Of a DNA stretch of 64,000 nucleotides, positions 7,770 to 16,669 are shown in pieces. The DNA comes from Halorientalis sp. (GTDB lineage: Archaea > Halobacteriota > Halobacteria > Halobacteriales > Haloarculaceae): NCBI RefSeq assembly GCF_028275115.1, contig NZ_JAQCNH010000041.1, forward strand, positions 19,918 through 83,917, written 5' to 3'. Position 1 is the first letter of the stretch. Each line of letters starts with the position of its first letter. Both the position numbers and the translations under genes were made by a program. Below the pieces are notes generated by a model, which did not search any database, had not been told where the DNA came from, and worked only from the letters and a program-made list of their open reading frames with translations.

Positions 7770-8669
7770 TTACTCTTTTCGCGTCGCGTCTTCGGTCCGA
7801 TGTTCGAGGGTCCCCCGACGACAGGATGGACAGAAGTCGCCAGCCCGCAGCGACGACTCCTCGACCAACGTCGTGAACTCACACTCCGTACAGTAGAACT
7901 CACCCTCCGGAACGGTGACCGCCGCGGTCCCCGCCTGCTCCGCGTCGCCGTCGATCCGCTGTGTCAGGCTGTCGCCCGGTTCCCACTCCGAACTGTCGCC
8001 CTCGTCCTCCTCGGGCCAGTCGACTTCCGGCGCCGTTCCGGACTTCTCCTCGTAGCTGTACTCGTCGGGCCACTCGTCGCCATCGAGTTTCCCTGCTGGC
8101 ACCGTCTCGCTCCCGTCGGCCGTCTCCGTGGCGGCCCGTTCGATCGCCTCCGGGTCGGGCTCGGACCGATCTTCGGGCGTGGTCTCGTCCGCCGGCCACG
8201 CCCCGGGCTCGCGCTCCGGTTCCCCGTCGTCGAGGATGACTGCGCCGTCGTCCTCGGCCGTCTCCGGGTCGTCGACGCTCGTCTCGCCCACGGTAGCGAC
8301 GTCCGGTGCCGGTTCCGAGCCGTCGGACCCCTCGTCGGCCGCCGTCTCGGGGCCGTCGCTGCTGGCGTCGAGCAGTTCCACGTCGTCCTCGGCCGCGCTC
8401 ACGTTCGGACTGGATGCCGGCCCACTACCGGTGTCTGCACCGGCCGTCTCCGCGGTGTCCGGTTCCGGCGCCGACTCGGACACAGCGTCGTCCGATGCCG
8501 CCAGCGAGGTCACCTCCTTGTTCTCGGAGATGACCCGGCGCTCGCCACACCGGCCGCAGGCTTCGACCTCCTTCACCGTGATGACGACCTCGCTACCCTG
8601 TTCCTCGCGCTCCTCCTCCACTTCCGTCCCACTGAACTTGTGCCCGAGTAACGAACACTTGATACTCAT
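7770..8669 (-). CDS. DUF7093-like zinc-ribbon protein with long acidic linker
   Basis: 299 aa. The N-terminal module holds CSLLGH and CGRCGERR. The C-terminal zinc ribbon has CTECEF and CPSCRRGTLEH. Between them, about 180 residues are almost only Asp, Glu, Ser, Ala, Pro and Gly and are probably disordered. The ends match the haloarchaeal DUF7093 family. A TTAATAT box 27 bases upstream of ATG 8669 indicates a leaderless transcript. The protein looks like a tethered pair of zinc modules. Function is unknown. Confidence 0.8.
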   Translation of the reverse strand: MSIKCSLLGHKFSGTEVEEEREEQGSEVVITVKEVEACGRCGERRVISENKEVTSLAASDDAVSESAPEPDTAETAGADTGSGPASSPNVSAAEDDVELLDASSDGPETAADEGSDGSEPAPDVATVGETSVDDPETAEDDGAVILDDGEPEREPGAWPADETTPEDRSEPDPEAIERAATETADGSETVPAGKLDGDEWPDEYSYEEKSGTAPEVDWPEEDEGDSSEWEPGDSLTQRIDGDAEQAGTAAVTVPEGEFYCTECEFTTLVEESSLRAGDFCPSCRRGTLEHRTEDATRKE

Positions 8670-8836
8670 TGACAGGATACTGGTCGCCCGCCGATATTAA
8701 GCCTACTGCCTGGGAGTCTGACGCCTGTCACGCTAGCGAATCTCGGTCTCGCCGACTTGGTCGGTGGGTGGTGCCCCGCTCGCGCGTCTGTGCCGGGTCT
8801 CGAAGTCTTAAGACCCACCCGGACAAACGGTGCTAT

Positions 8837-9130
8837 ATGCGAGCCAAGCGGGAGTACCGCGACCGTGACGAAACCCAGGTCGCAGTACTCGACGCCCTCG
8901 CGGACCGCCGCGACGACGGGATGACGGTGTTCGAAATCCGGTCTCGGGTGGACGCGGACATCGACGAACTGGAGACGGCCCTCTCGGACCTCAAGACCGA
9001 CGGCCTGATCGAGGCCACCGAAGACGACCAACGCACTGTCATCCTCCCGGAGGACCACGCCATCGGGCAGTACGACCCCGACGAGGAATCCTCCGTGCTT
9101 GACCGGATCCGCTCCTGGTTCGGGCGCTGA
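8837..9130 (+). CDS. DUF6432 family winged-helix-like protein
   Basis: 97 aa. The sequence from MRAKREYRDRD through residues about 12-70 reads as a small winged-helix domain (VLDALADRRDDGMTVFEI, then an LETALSDLKTDGLI recognition-helix region). It ends in a basic tail (SVLDRIRSWFGR). It matches the haloarchaeal DUF6432 family. A TCTTAAGA box 27-30 bases upstream suits a leaderless start at ATG 8837. It stands directly before the YgfZ/GcvT-like gene, but that gene has its own TATA box. Confidence 0.8.
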   Translation: MRAKREYRDRDETQVAVLDALADRRDDGMTVFEIRSRVDADIDELETALSDLKTDGLIEATEDDQRTVILPEDHAIGQYDPDEESSVLDRIRSWFGR

Positions 9131-9173
9131 CGAACCCGGCAATTTAACGCCACCGGGTGTCCATTATCTCACA

Positions 9174-10268
9174 ATGACTGTTCTCGAGGCCGTTCACGAG
9201 GACCATGGTGCGCTGTTCAAGGCTCACGGGGGTCGTCGCGTCGTCGATCATTACGGTCGCCCCGAGCGCACTCACACTGCCGTCCGCCGCGTGGTCGGAT
9301 TCTGTGAGTTCGGGCACGGCGTCGTCACCGTCACTGGCGACGACCGCGTCGAATTCGTCGACAACGCCGTCTCCAACCGCATTCCCACGACCGACGGGCA
9401 GGGTGCCTACGCCCTCCTGCTGGACCCCCAGGGTAAAATCACGACCGACATGTACGTGTTCAACGCCAGCGAGCGCCTACTCGTGTTCACGCCACCGGCT
9501 CGCGCCGCTCCTATCGCCGAGGACTGGGCCGGGAAGACCTTCATCCAAGACGTCGAGATCGATGTCGCGACCGACGAGTTCGCCACCTTCGGCGTCCACG
9601 GCCCCAAAGCCACCGAGAAGATCGCGAGCGTTCTCACCGGCGCGGCCTCACCTGGTGCCCACCTCTCGTTCGTCCGTGGGTCGATGGGCGACTACGGCGT
9701 CACCGTCATCCGCGACGACGGCCTCGCAGGCGAGGAGGGATACACCGTTGTCTGCACAACCGACGCCGCCCGCGACGTGTTTGATACCCTGGAGAACCGC
9801 GGCACGAATGCCGCCCCATTTGGCTACCGCACCTGGGAGTCGCTCACGCTGGAGGCCGGGACGCCGCTTTTCGAGACCGAACTTGACGGCGAGGTCCCCA
9901 ACGTCGTCGGCGTCCGCAACGCTCTGGACTTCGAGAAAGGCTGTTACGTCGGCCAGGAAGTCGTCTCCCGCGTCGAGAACCGCGGCCGACCGAGCCGTCG
10001 GCTCGTCGGTCTGACCGTCGACGCCGTCCCCGCGGCCGGTGCGGCGGTTTTCTCCGGCGATAGCGCGGTTGGCGAAGTCACCCGCGCCGTCGACAGCCCA
10101 ACCCGCCAGGAACCCATCGCCCTTGCGCTGGTCGACTACGACACGAGCGGCGACCTCACCGTCCGAATCGATGGAGAGGAGCGGGACGCCTCGGCGGTCG
10201 AGTTGCCGTTCGTAGAGGGGTCCGACGAATCCGCCCGTCGTCCGGCATACCCCGACGCCGAACCCTGA
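9174..10268 (+). CDS. Folate-binding YgfZ/GcvT-like (aminomethyltransferase family) protein
   Basis: 364 aa. The GcvT fold uses tetrahydrofolate. The YgfZ signature KGCYVGQEVVSR (about residues 256-267) identifies the branch implicated in iron-sulfur cluster assembly or repair rather than glycine cleavage, since no gcvH or gcvP is nearby. ATG 9174 is supported by an AATTTAACG box 27-30 bases upstream. The gene ends 6 bases before the convergent reductase. Confidence 0.87.
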   Translation: MTVLEAVHEDHGALFKAHGGRRVVDHYGRPERTHTAVRRVVGFCEFGHGVVTVTGDDRVEFVDNAVSNRIPTTDGQGAYALLLDPQGKITTDMYVFNASERLLVFTPPARAAPIAEDWAGKTFIQDVEIDVATDEFATFGVHGPKATEKIASVLTGAASPGAHLSFVRGSMGDYGVTVIRDDGLAGEEGYTVVCTTDAARDVFDTLENRGTNAAPFGYRTWESLTLEAGTPLFETELDGEVPNVVGVRNALDFEKGCYVGQEVVSRVENRGRPSRRLVGLTVDAVPAAGAAVFSGDSAVGEVTRAVDSPTRQEPIALALVDYDTSGDLTVRIDGEERDASAVELPFVEGSDESARRPAYPDAEP

Positions 10269-10274
10269 CCGCTC

Positions 10275-11354
10275 CTACCCGAACAGCTTTCTGAGCTGCT
10301 CGGTCGAAAAGAGCGTGGTCGGCCGGTCCATGTGGACGGCAATCTCGCCCGAGAGTGCCCGTATTCCCGCACGCTGGACCGGCTCTGGCATCGAGTAGCC
10401 GGTCCGAACGAGCTTCCCGAGGCGGATCTCCGTGCGTAAGTCCGCCCGCCAGGCGTCCTCGTAGTCCCCGAGCGTTCCCGGGTCGGTGGGGTCGACCTCC
10501 CGGGCGGCGTGGTCGGCGGCCGTCATCCCGTAGAGAATACCGCCGCCGGTGAACGGCTTGGTCTGTGCGGCCGCATCGCCCAGTAAGAAACTCCGACGGC
10601 CCGTCACCCTGGGTGGCGGACCGATGGGGATGAGTCCGGAACACCGCCGGTCTGTGTCGACGTCGTACGCGTCGGTGAACTCCTCGAAGCGCGCTCGCAC
10701 GTCGTCGCCAGGTGGCACGGCCAGCCCGTACTCAACCCCGGCCTCGCCGCGGGGGATCTGCCAGGCGAAAAAGTCGGGGACCGTGAGGTGGACGTCGACG
10801 AAATCGTCGTGGTCGGGCTCGTCCGTGAATCCGAGGACACCGTGGAGCAACTCCTCGGGTTCGGGGAGGGCCAGTTCCGAGCGCACGCGGGACTTCGGGC
10901 CGTCCGCGCCCGCCACCATGCGCGCCTCGTAGCTGTCGGTTCCGTCCGGTCCGCGTGCCCGAATCCGCACGGCGTTTCGGCCCTCGGTCACGTTGACGAC
11001 CGTGTGCTCTTCCCGGAGGTCGGCGCCGGCCTCCCGCGCGGCAGCGGCTAGCGTCCGGTCCAGCCCGACCCGGTCGATGACGTTCGAGATGACTTCGTCC
11101 TTGTAGAAGGGGTGAGCCTCGCTGTCGGGGCCGCCCGTGTGAAAGCGTGCGCCGTACACCTCGTTCTGGAGGAGGTCCTCCCGGGCACCCGGCGGGGTGT
11201 ACGCCCAGACGTCCGTGCTGACGTGGCCGGAACAGGCCAGCGGCTCGCCGACCCGTCCCTGCTCGAAGACGAGCACGTCGGCGCCGTCCGCAGCAGCCTG
11301 GCGCGCGAACCGCGAACCGGCTGGCCCGGCCCCCACTACCACGAAATCGTACAT
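10275..11354 (-). CDS. Geranylgeranyl reductase family FAD oxidoreductase
   Basis: 359 aa flavoprotein. The N-terminal dinucleotide-binding motif VVVGAGPAGSRFA (residues 5-17) binds FAD. A second FAD contact, FLLGDAAAQTKPFTGGG, lies near residue 275. Family members saturate double bonds in archaeal isoprenoid lipids or menaquinone side chains, and several paralogs are usual in haloarchaea, so the substrate here is undetermined. A TATATGAG box 30 bases upstream supports ATG 11354 over longer in-frame starts. Confidence 0.88.
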   Translation of the reverse strand: MYDFVVVGAGPAGSRFARQAAADGADVLVFEQGRVGEPLACSGHVSTDVWAYTPPGAREDLLQNEVYGARFHTGGPDSEAHPFYKDEVISNVIDRVGLDRTLAAAAREAGADLREEHTVVNVTEGRNAVRIRARGPDGTDSYEARMVAGADGPKSRVRSELALPEPEELLHGVLGFTDEPDHDDFVDVHLTVPDFFAWQIPRGEAGVEYGLAVPPGDDVRARFEEFTDAYDVDTDRRCSGLIPIGPPPRVTGRRSFLLGDAAAQTKPFTGGGILYGMTAADHAAREVDPTDPGTLGDYEDAWRADLRTEIRLGKLVRTGYSMPEPVQRAGIRALSGEIAVHMDRPTTLFSTEQLRKLFG

Positions 11355-11487
11355 ATCTACGCTCTGTCCCCGGACGCTCATATACCTTCTCGGTCGTCTC
11401 CGAACGTTTATATTCCGAAACGGAGCCACCCGTCTCCGTGCGCTGACTCTCGCCGTGGCACGGACTGCCGTCGTGCGACCGACCGTG

Positions 11488-12540
11488 TCACGACCCGCAG
11501 CGGTCGCCTGTTTGCCACCTACCGTCGGTAGCTGCCGTACCGACGTTGCCGAACGCAAAGCGGGTCCCGCATTCGTACTCGCGGTCCAGCTCGACGGTCC
11601 AGCCGTGAGATTCAGCCATCGTCCGGACGATGGAGAGCCCGAGGCCGGTGCCGTCGCCGCTGGTGGTGTAGCCGTGCTCGAAGACGTCGTCTACGTGTTC
11701 TCTGGGGACACCGGGACCGTCGTCTGCGACGTAGAACCCGTCGGGCGTCGACCCTGCCTCCACAGTCACGTCGACAGAGCCGTGTTCGACAGCGTTGCGG
11801 AAGCAGTTCTCGAAGATGGTCAGGAGCTTGCTCCGGTCGGCGCGGAACTGACGGTCGTCGGCGACGGTCAGCGTGGCGTCGCTGGTGTCGACGTTCGCCT
11901 GTGCGTCGCGGGTCGCGGTCTTGAGGCTGACGGTCTCGGTCGTCTCGACGGTCTTGCCCTCGCGGGCGATGGTAAGGATGTCGTCGATAATGTCCTGCAT
12001 CCGGTCGGTGGCGGACTCGACGCTCCCGATTTCGTCTTTCAGTTGCTCCCGCACTGCGGCGTCGACATCGAGGTCGTCGATGCGGGCCTCGACCAGTTCG
12101 AGGCGGCCCGTCGTCACGTTGATGCGGTTCCGAAGGTCGTGGGAAATCGTGGAGGCCACCTGATCGAGACGCTTGTTCTGCTTCTCGAGTTGCCAGCGGG
12201 ACCGTTCGGGTTCGGTAATGTCTCGCAGGAGGACCGAGCACCAGCCGGTCCGCTCGTCGCTGCTCTTCGAGACGGCGGACACCGTAACCGAGTAATAGCG
12301 GTCCTGCCCGTCGTAGGTCAGCGAGAGTTGCTGGGTCGTGCCCTCGCCGTCGGGTGGGATGACAACGGCCCCGGACAGCGTCGGACAGACCCGCTGGAAC
12401 GCCGCCGGCACCTCGCTGGCGATTCCAGGCCAGACGTGCGTGGTCGCCTCGTTGAAATCGACGACGCGCTGCCGGTCGTCGACGACGAGGACCGGGTCTC
12501 TGAGATTCTCGATGACAGTGTTGCGTGCCACCGGTTTCAC
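11488..12540 (-). CDS. PAS-histidine kinase, probably missing its membrane N-terminus
   Basis: 350 aa. A PAS domain (about residues 8-115) is followed by a HisKA H-box (ISHDLRNRINV, phospho-His near 147), an N-box (FENCFRNAVEHG), G1 (VADDGPGVP) and G2 (GTGLGLSIV). All catalytic parts are present. The start is GTG, and an in-frame TGA lies about 21 bases upstream. The first residues KPVARNTVIENL resemble the sequence that usually follows the last helix of haloarchaeal 7TM-PAS kinases. A mobile-element remnant lies exactly upstream, so the sensor domain was probably lost. It may work as a soluble kinase or be a relic. Confidence 0.8.
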   Translation of the reverse strand: MKPVARNTVIENLRDPVLVVDDRQRVVDFNEATTHVWPGIASEVPAAFQRVCPTLSGAVVIPPDGEGTTQQLSLTYDGQDRYYSVTVSAVSKSSDERTGWCSVLLRDITEPERSRWQLEKQNKRLDQVASTISHDLRNRINVTTGRLELVEARIDDLDVDAAVREQLKDEIGSVESATDRMQDIIDDILTIAREGKTVETTETVSLKTATRDAQANVDTSDATLTVADDRQFRADRSKLLTIFENCFRNAVEHGSVDVTVEAGSTPDGFYVADDGPGVPREHVDDVFEHGYTTSGDGTGLGLSIVRTMAESHGWTVELDREYECGTRFAFGNVGTAATDGRWQTGDRCGS

Positions 12541-12571
12541 ATCGAGTGAACCGCCTCGGGGTCAAGTGGAT

Positions 12572-12641
12572 CGAGACGCGAAGCGTCTCGTCATCACGGA
12601 AATCAAAGATTTCCGTTCGACGCCGAGGTACTCGCCCTACT
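12572..12641 (-). mobile_element. Solo terminus of a TnpB-type (IS200/IS605-like) element
   Basis: Read on the minus strand: AGTAGGGCG (12641-12633), a 16-base spacer, a perfect hairpin with 9-base arms and a TTT loop (12616-12596, arm ending GAAATC), 5 bases, then a second hairpin with 8-base arms and a 3-base loop (12590-12572). The same order of parts, with matching bases around the hairpins, occurs at 16361-16432 next to the intact TnpB element. No transposase gene is attached. It lies between a broken membrane gene and a 5'-truncated kinase. Confidence 0.6.
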
Positions 12642-13011
12642 CCGCCTGTAGAACGGCAACAGCCCGAACACCGCGTGACTGAACCGAACCGGGAACACGG
12701 ACGTGTACTGACTCAGCGAATCAAGCGTCATGATCGACAGCGCGCCGACGACGAACGCCCCGACAGTCAGGATCGCACTGAGCGCTGCGACTATCCACCC
12801 GAACCGCCTGAACAGCCGATCGACGGGGAGTAAAAAAGAACACAGACAGTGCCCAGAGCAGTCCGGTCCCGAGCATAAACAGGAACCACTGCGCCCCGTC
12901 GCGGTCCCACTGCCGCGTGTACGCCCAGTAACCGACGACGGCCTGGGTCACCGCCGTCACTACCAGCAAACCGAGCTAAACCCACCACAGTCCAACCCAG
13001 GTCTCGGACAT
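12603..13011 (-). pseudogene. Broken small membrane protein gene
   Basis: From ATG 13011 the frame reads MSETWVGLWWV, hits TAG at 12976-12978, continues through two membrane helices (LLVVTAVTQAVVGYWAY; WFLFMLGTGLLWALSVFFF), then shifts frame at a run of six T (minus strand, 12832-12837). It goes on with a third helix (IVAALSAILTVGAFVVGAL) and HAVFGLLPFYRR before entering the mobile-element remnant. One stop plus one frameshift make a working product unlikely. The frameshift could also be a homopolymer read error. Confidence 0.65.
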
Positions 13012-13073
13012 TGCCGGCTCTTAGGAACTGGGACGCTTCAAACGTGCCTCCGATTTTCAGACCCGAGAGACGG

Positions 13074-13169
13074 CCGCTCGCGTGTTCGGAGACGCGCCGT
13101 TCAGCCGCGTTCTGCTCGCGGGTCGGTCCTCCCCGCTCGCGTGTTCGGAGACGCGCCGTTCAGCCGCGT
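13074..13169. repeat. 37-base direct repeat, two copies, 3' of uvrA
   Basis: The unit starting CCGCTCGCGTGTTCGGAGAC occurs at 13074-13110 and again at 13133-13169, identical over 37 bases with period 59. It lies in the 160 bases between the uvrA stop codon and the broken membrane gene. Both copies contain short self-complementary GC-rich parts. It may act in termination or be a duplication scar. Confidence 0.7.
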
Positions 13170-13172
13170 CTC

Positions 13173-16100
13173 CTAGTCGTCCCCAGTCCCAGTCGCTTCC
13201 GCGTCGCCGTCCGCGGCCACCGGCTCCCGGTCGCTGCGGGGCCCCTCCAGTTCCACCGCGGGCAACAGGTCGCGCAGGTACCGCCCGGTGTGGGACGCTT
13301 CGGTGCGGGCGACCTGTTCGGGTGTGCCGGTCGCGACGACTTCTCCACCCTTCTCGCCGCCCTCGGGCCCGAGATCGACGATGTGGTCGGCGTTTTTTAC
13401 GAGGTCGAGTTCGTGTTCGATTACGACCACCGTGTTGCCGTCGTCGGTCAACCTGTGGAGCACGTCTATCAACCGCCGCTCGTCCTCGGGATGGAGCCCG
13501 GTCGTGGGCTCGTCCAGCAGGTACAGCGTCTCGCCGCTGTCTTTTTTGCCCAGTTCCTCCGCGAGTTTCACCCGCTGGGCCTCCCCGCCCGACAGCGTCG
13601 TCGAGGGCTGGCCCAGTCGCATGTAGCCGAGGCCCACGTCCTTCAGGAGCTTCAGCCGCCGACGAATCTGGCGGTGACTCTCGAAGAACTCGAACGCCTC
13701 TGCGACGCTCATCGAAAGGACGTCCGCGATAGTCTCGCCCTTGTAGGTCACGTCGAGCGTCTCGTCGTTGTAGCGCGCGCCGCCACACTCCTCGCAGGGC
13801 ACCTGCACGTCCGAGAGAAAGTTCATGTCGATTTTGACGGTCCCCTGACCGCCACACTCCTCACACCGGCCGCCCTTGACGTTGAATGAGAACCGCCCCT
13901 TCTCGTAGCCGCGCTGTTTGGCCAGTTTGGTGTCGGCGAACAGGTTCCGGATGTGATCGAAGACGTTGGTGTACGTGGCCGGGTTCGAGCGCGGAGTGCG
14001 GCCGATCGGCGACTGGTCAATCAGCCGGACGGTCTCGACTCTGTCCAGTCCCTCGATGTCGTCGTGGTCACCTGGGTCGACCGACGTGTTGTCGTTCATT
14101 CGCCGGGCCAACCCCTTGTAGAGGACGTCGTGCATCAGTGTGGACTTGCCTGACCCGGAGACGCCCGTGATCGCGGTGAACGAACCGAGTGGCAGGTCCA
14201 CGTCCACGTCGTCGAGGTTGTGCTGGCGCGCGCCGCGAATCGTAACGTGGCCGTCGGGGTCGCGTCGGTCCGCGGGCACGTCGATGAATCGGTCGCCCGC
14301 GAGGTAGTCGCCAGTGATCGATTCCTCGGCGGCTTTGAGTTCGTCGATGGAACCGTTGACAACGACCTCGCCGCCCCGCTTGCCCGGGCCAGGCCCCATG
14401 TCGACGATCTGGTCGGCCCGCCGCATCGTCTCTGTGTCGTGTTCGACGACGAGCAGTGTGTTGCCCAGGTCCCGCAGTTCTTCGAGCGTGTTCAGCAGGC
14501 GGTCGTTGTCCCGCTGGTGGAGGCCGATAGACGGCTCGTCCAGCACGTACAGCACACCGACGAGGCCGGACCCAATCTGGGTCGCCAGTCGGATTCGCTG
14601 GCTCTCCCCGCCCGACAGCGTCGAGGCCTCCCGGTCCAGGGTCAGATACTCCAGTCCGACCTCACACATGAATCCGAGGCGGGCGCGGATCTCCTTGAGA
14701 ATCTCCGCAGCGATCTTCGTGTCCCGTTCGTCCAACCCGTCCTCCATCCCCTCGAAATGCTCGAGGGCGTCACCGATGGACATACGATTGACCTCGGTGA
14801 TGGACGTTCCGCCGGCGGGTCCCTCCGACGACGCGCCGCCCGTCTCGCTCGCAGAACTGCCGTCCACGAGGACGGCCCGCGATTCGGCCTTGAGCCGGGT
14901 TCCATCGCAGGCCGGACAGGTGGTGACGGCCATGTACTCCTCGATGTGTTCACGAGCGCGGTCGCTGTCTGTCTCGACGTGGCGACGTTCCAGATTGTTG
15001 ATAACACCCTCGAACCGCTCGGTCTTCTCTCGAGTCCCGTTTTTCGTCGTCCACTCGAAGTGCACGAGTCTATCGGTCCCGTAGAGGAACTGTCGCCGGA
15101 TTTCCGGCTCCAGCTCCTCGAAGGGCGTATCGAGGTCGATGCCGAAGTGTTCGGCAACGTTGTCGAGCTGTCGAGAGTAGTAGGTCCGGTTGTAGCTCCA
15201 GGGCTCGAAGACGTGCTTGAGCGGCTTCGACGGGTCTTGGATCACCAGGTCCTCGCTGACCTCCTTGGTCGACCCGATTCCCTCACACTCCGGGCAGGCT
15301 CCGTGGGGTGAGTTGAACGAGAACGAACGGGTCTCGATTTCGGAGATGTCGATGCCGCAGTGGGTACACGCGAGGTCCTCGGAGAACTCGACGACGAGGC
15401 GGTCGGTGGCGCCCTCGTCGTCCGCGTCTGCGAGGTCCCCCGTCGAGCGAGCGCTCGCACCGCCGAGCTCGGCGTCCGCTGGCGGGTCCGGCAGGATCAC
15501 CTTGAGAACACCCGCACCCTCGTCGAGAGCGGTTTCGACCGAGTCGGTGATCCGTGACCGGGCCTCGTCGCTAATCTTCACACGGTCGACCACCACGTCG
15601 ACGGTGTGGTCGTAGTTTTCGTCCAGACCGGGTCTGTCCATCGTCAGGTCGTAGGACTCGCCGTCGACCTCGACCCGGGCGTACCCCTCGGCGACGAGGT
15701 CGTCGAACAGGTCCTCGAAAGCGCCTTTCTGGTCGCGAACGACGGGCGCGGCGATCTTCGCGCGGTTGCCCGCCGGGAGTTCCAGAATCCGGGAGACCAT
15801 GTTCTGGGCACTCTGCTCGCCGACTTCCCGGCCACACTCGGGGCAGTGTGGCGTGCCGACGCGGGCGTAGAGGAGACGCAGATAATCGTGGAGTTCGGTG
15901 ACGGTCCCTACTGTCGACCGCGGGTTGTTGGCGGCGTTTTTCTGGTCGATGCTGATCGCAGGCGAGAGCCCCTCGACGTTTTCGACCTGTGGCTTGTCCA
16001 TCTGGCCCAGGAAGTTGCGGGCGTACGCGCTGAGTGACTCGATATATCGCCGCTGCCCCTCGGCGTAAATAGTCTCGAACGCGAGTGAGGACTTTCCTGA

Positions 16101-16208
16101 CCCCGACAGTCCCGTCACGACCGTCAACTCCTCTCGCGGGACCGTCACGTCGACGTCCTTGAGGTTGTGTTCCTCGGCCCCGCGGACCTCGATGTGCTCT
16201 CTGGTCAT
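13173..16208 (-). CDS. uvrA: UvrA, excinuclease ABC subunit A
   Basis: 1011 aa ATPase that loads UvrB at bulky DNA lesions in nucleotide excision repair. Two ABC modules: Walker A GLSGSGKSS near residue 35 and GVSGSGKST near 690. LSGGE/LSGGEAQRV signatures and CxxC zinc fingers (for example CEECGG pairs near 770) are visible. The tail is acidic as in halophiles. I used ATG 16208 (MTREHIEVRGAEEHNL), the usual UvrA start. A longer frame begins with TTG at 16277. The TnpB element inserted upstream may have altered its promoter region. Confidence 0.95.
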   Translation of the reverse strand: MTREHIEVRGAEEHNLKDVDVTVPREELTVVTGLSGSGKSSLAFETIYAEGQRRYIESLSAYARNFLGQMDKPQVENVEGLSPAISIDQKNAANNPRSTVGTVTELHDYLRLLYARVGTPHCPECGREVGEQSAQNMVSRILELPAGNRAKIAAPVVRDQKGAFEDLFDDLVAEGYARVEVDGESYDLTMDRPGLDENYDHTVDVVVDRVKISDEARSRITDSVETALDEGAGVLKVILPDPPADAELGGASARSTGDLADADDEGATDRLVVEFSEDLACTHCGIDISEIETRSFSFNSPHGACPECEGIGSTKEVSEDLVIQDPSKPLKHVFEPWSYNRTYYSRQLDNVAEHFGIDLDTPFEELEPEIRRQFLYGTDRLVHFEWTTKNGTREKTERFEGVINNLERRHVETDSDRAREHIEEYMAVTTCPACDGTRLKAESRAVLVDGSSASETGGASSEGPAGGTSITEVNRMSIGDALEHFEGMEDGLDERDTKIAAEILKEIRARLGFMCEVGLEYLTLDREASTLSGGESQRIRLATQIGSGLVGVLYVLDEPSIGLHQRDNDRLLNTLEELRDLGNTLLVVEHDTETMRRADQIVDMGPGPGKRGGEVVVNGSIDELKAAEESITGDYLAGDRFIDVPADRRDPDGHVTIRGARQHNLDDVDVDLPLGSFTAITGVSGSGKSTLMHDVLYKGLARRMNDNTSVDPGDHDDIEGLDRVETVRLIDQSPIGRTPRSNPATYTNVFDHIRNLFADTKLAKQRGYEKGRFSFNVKGGRCEECGGQGTVKIDMNFLSDVQVPCEECGGARYNDETLDVTYKGETIADVLSMSVAEAFEFFESHRQIRRRLKLLKDVGLGYMRLGQPSTTLSGGEAQRVKLAEELGKKDSGETLYLLDEPTTGLHPEDERRLIDVLHRLTDDGNTVVVIEHELDLVKNADHIVDLGPEGGEKGGEVVATGTPEQVARTEASHTGRYLRDLLPAVELEGPRSDREPVAADGDAEATGTGDD

Positions 16209-16313
16209 CTGTACCAACCCTGGGTCTGATTCAGTGAAACCCTGTCGGTTCCCACCAGTGACTCCCGGGCCACCCAATACGACGGCTCGTTACCTAAAAT
16301 TTAGGCGCTAATG

Positions 16314-16432
16314 CCTCGTCCTCAAGGAGCAACGCAGGGAGCGAAGCGACCGAGTAGCGCAGTAGGGCGGGGATACAGCGTCCCCAGAAATCGGTGATTT
16401 CTGGTGTGCGAACGAATCGCGGAGCGATTCGT
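16314..16432 (+). mobile_element. TnpB-element-like terminus: omega-RNA-type stem plus two hairpins
   Basis: CCTCGTCCT (16314-16322) can pair with AGGGCGGGG (16364-16372), allowing G-U. The enclosed CTCAAGGAGC and CGAGTAG copy the pattern at the 3' end of the intact tnpB (CTCAAGAAGC, CGAGTAG). Two perfect hairpins follow: 16384-16404 (arms CCAGAAATC/GATTTCTGG) and 16412-16432 (arms ACGAATCGC/GCGATTCGT). A palindrome CCTAAAATTTAGG lies just upstream at 16293-16305. This is either the left end of the neighbouring element or the relic of another element's right end. Confidence 0.6.
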
Positions 16433-16525
16433 CCACGCCGTCATCGTCTCACATACACTCCGCAACGACCGGCCCACAGGCCAACCGGCACGTTTGTCAG
16501 TCCTGACAAAGTATATACATCGTAC

Positions 16526-16669
16526 ATGGAACAGTTCACAATCAACGGCCACGAAGTTGTGGACGGCGACGTGAAAGCCACCGGCAACGGCGCTCACGTC
16601 TACGTCCCGAAACGCTGGCGTGATGCGGACGTGAAAGTCGTCCGTACTTCTGACCCCGACGACGAATAA
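16526..16669 (+). CDS. DUF2080 family transposase-associated protein
   Basis: 47 aa: MEQFTINGHEVVDGDVKATG, then a VYVPKRWRDADVKVVR strand pattern like an AbrB/SpoVT-type swapped-hairpin DNA-binding protein. Such tiny proteins commonly precede tnpB in haloarchaeal IS1341 elements. The TAA is followed immediately by the tnpB ATG (TAAATG), so the two are co-translated. It may repress the element, but this is inference. Confidence 0.85.
   Translation: MEQFTINGHEVVDGDVKATGNGAHVYVPKRWRDADVKVVRTSDPDDE

Noticed and set aside
16293..16305. Palindrome CCTAAAATTTAGG as an operator for uvrA
   Set aside because: It is as likely to belong to the mobile-element end; no second copy or clear promoter spacing supports an operator.
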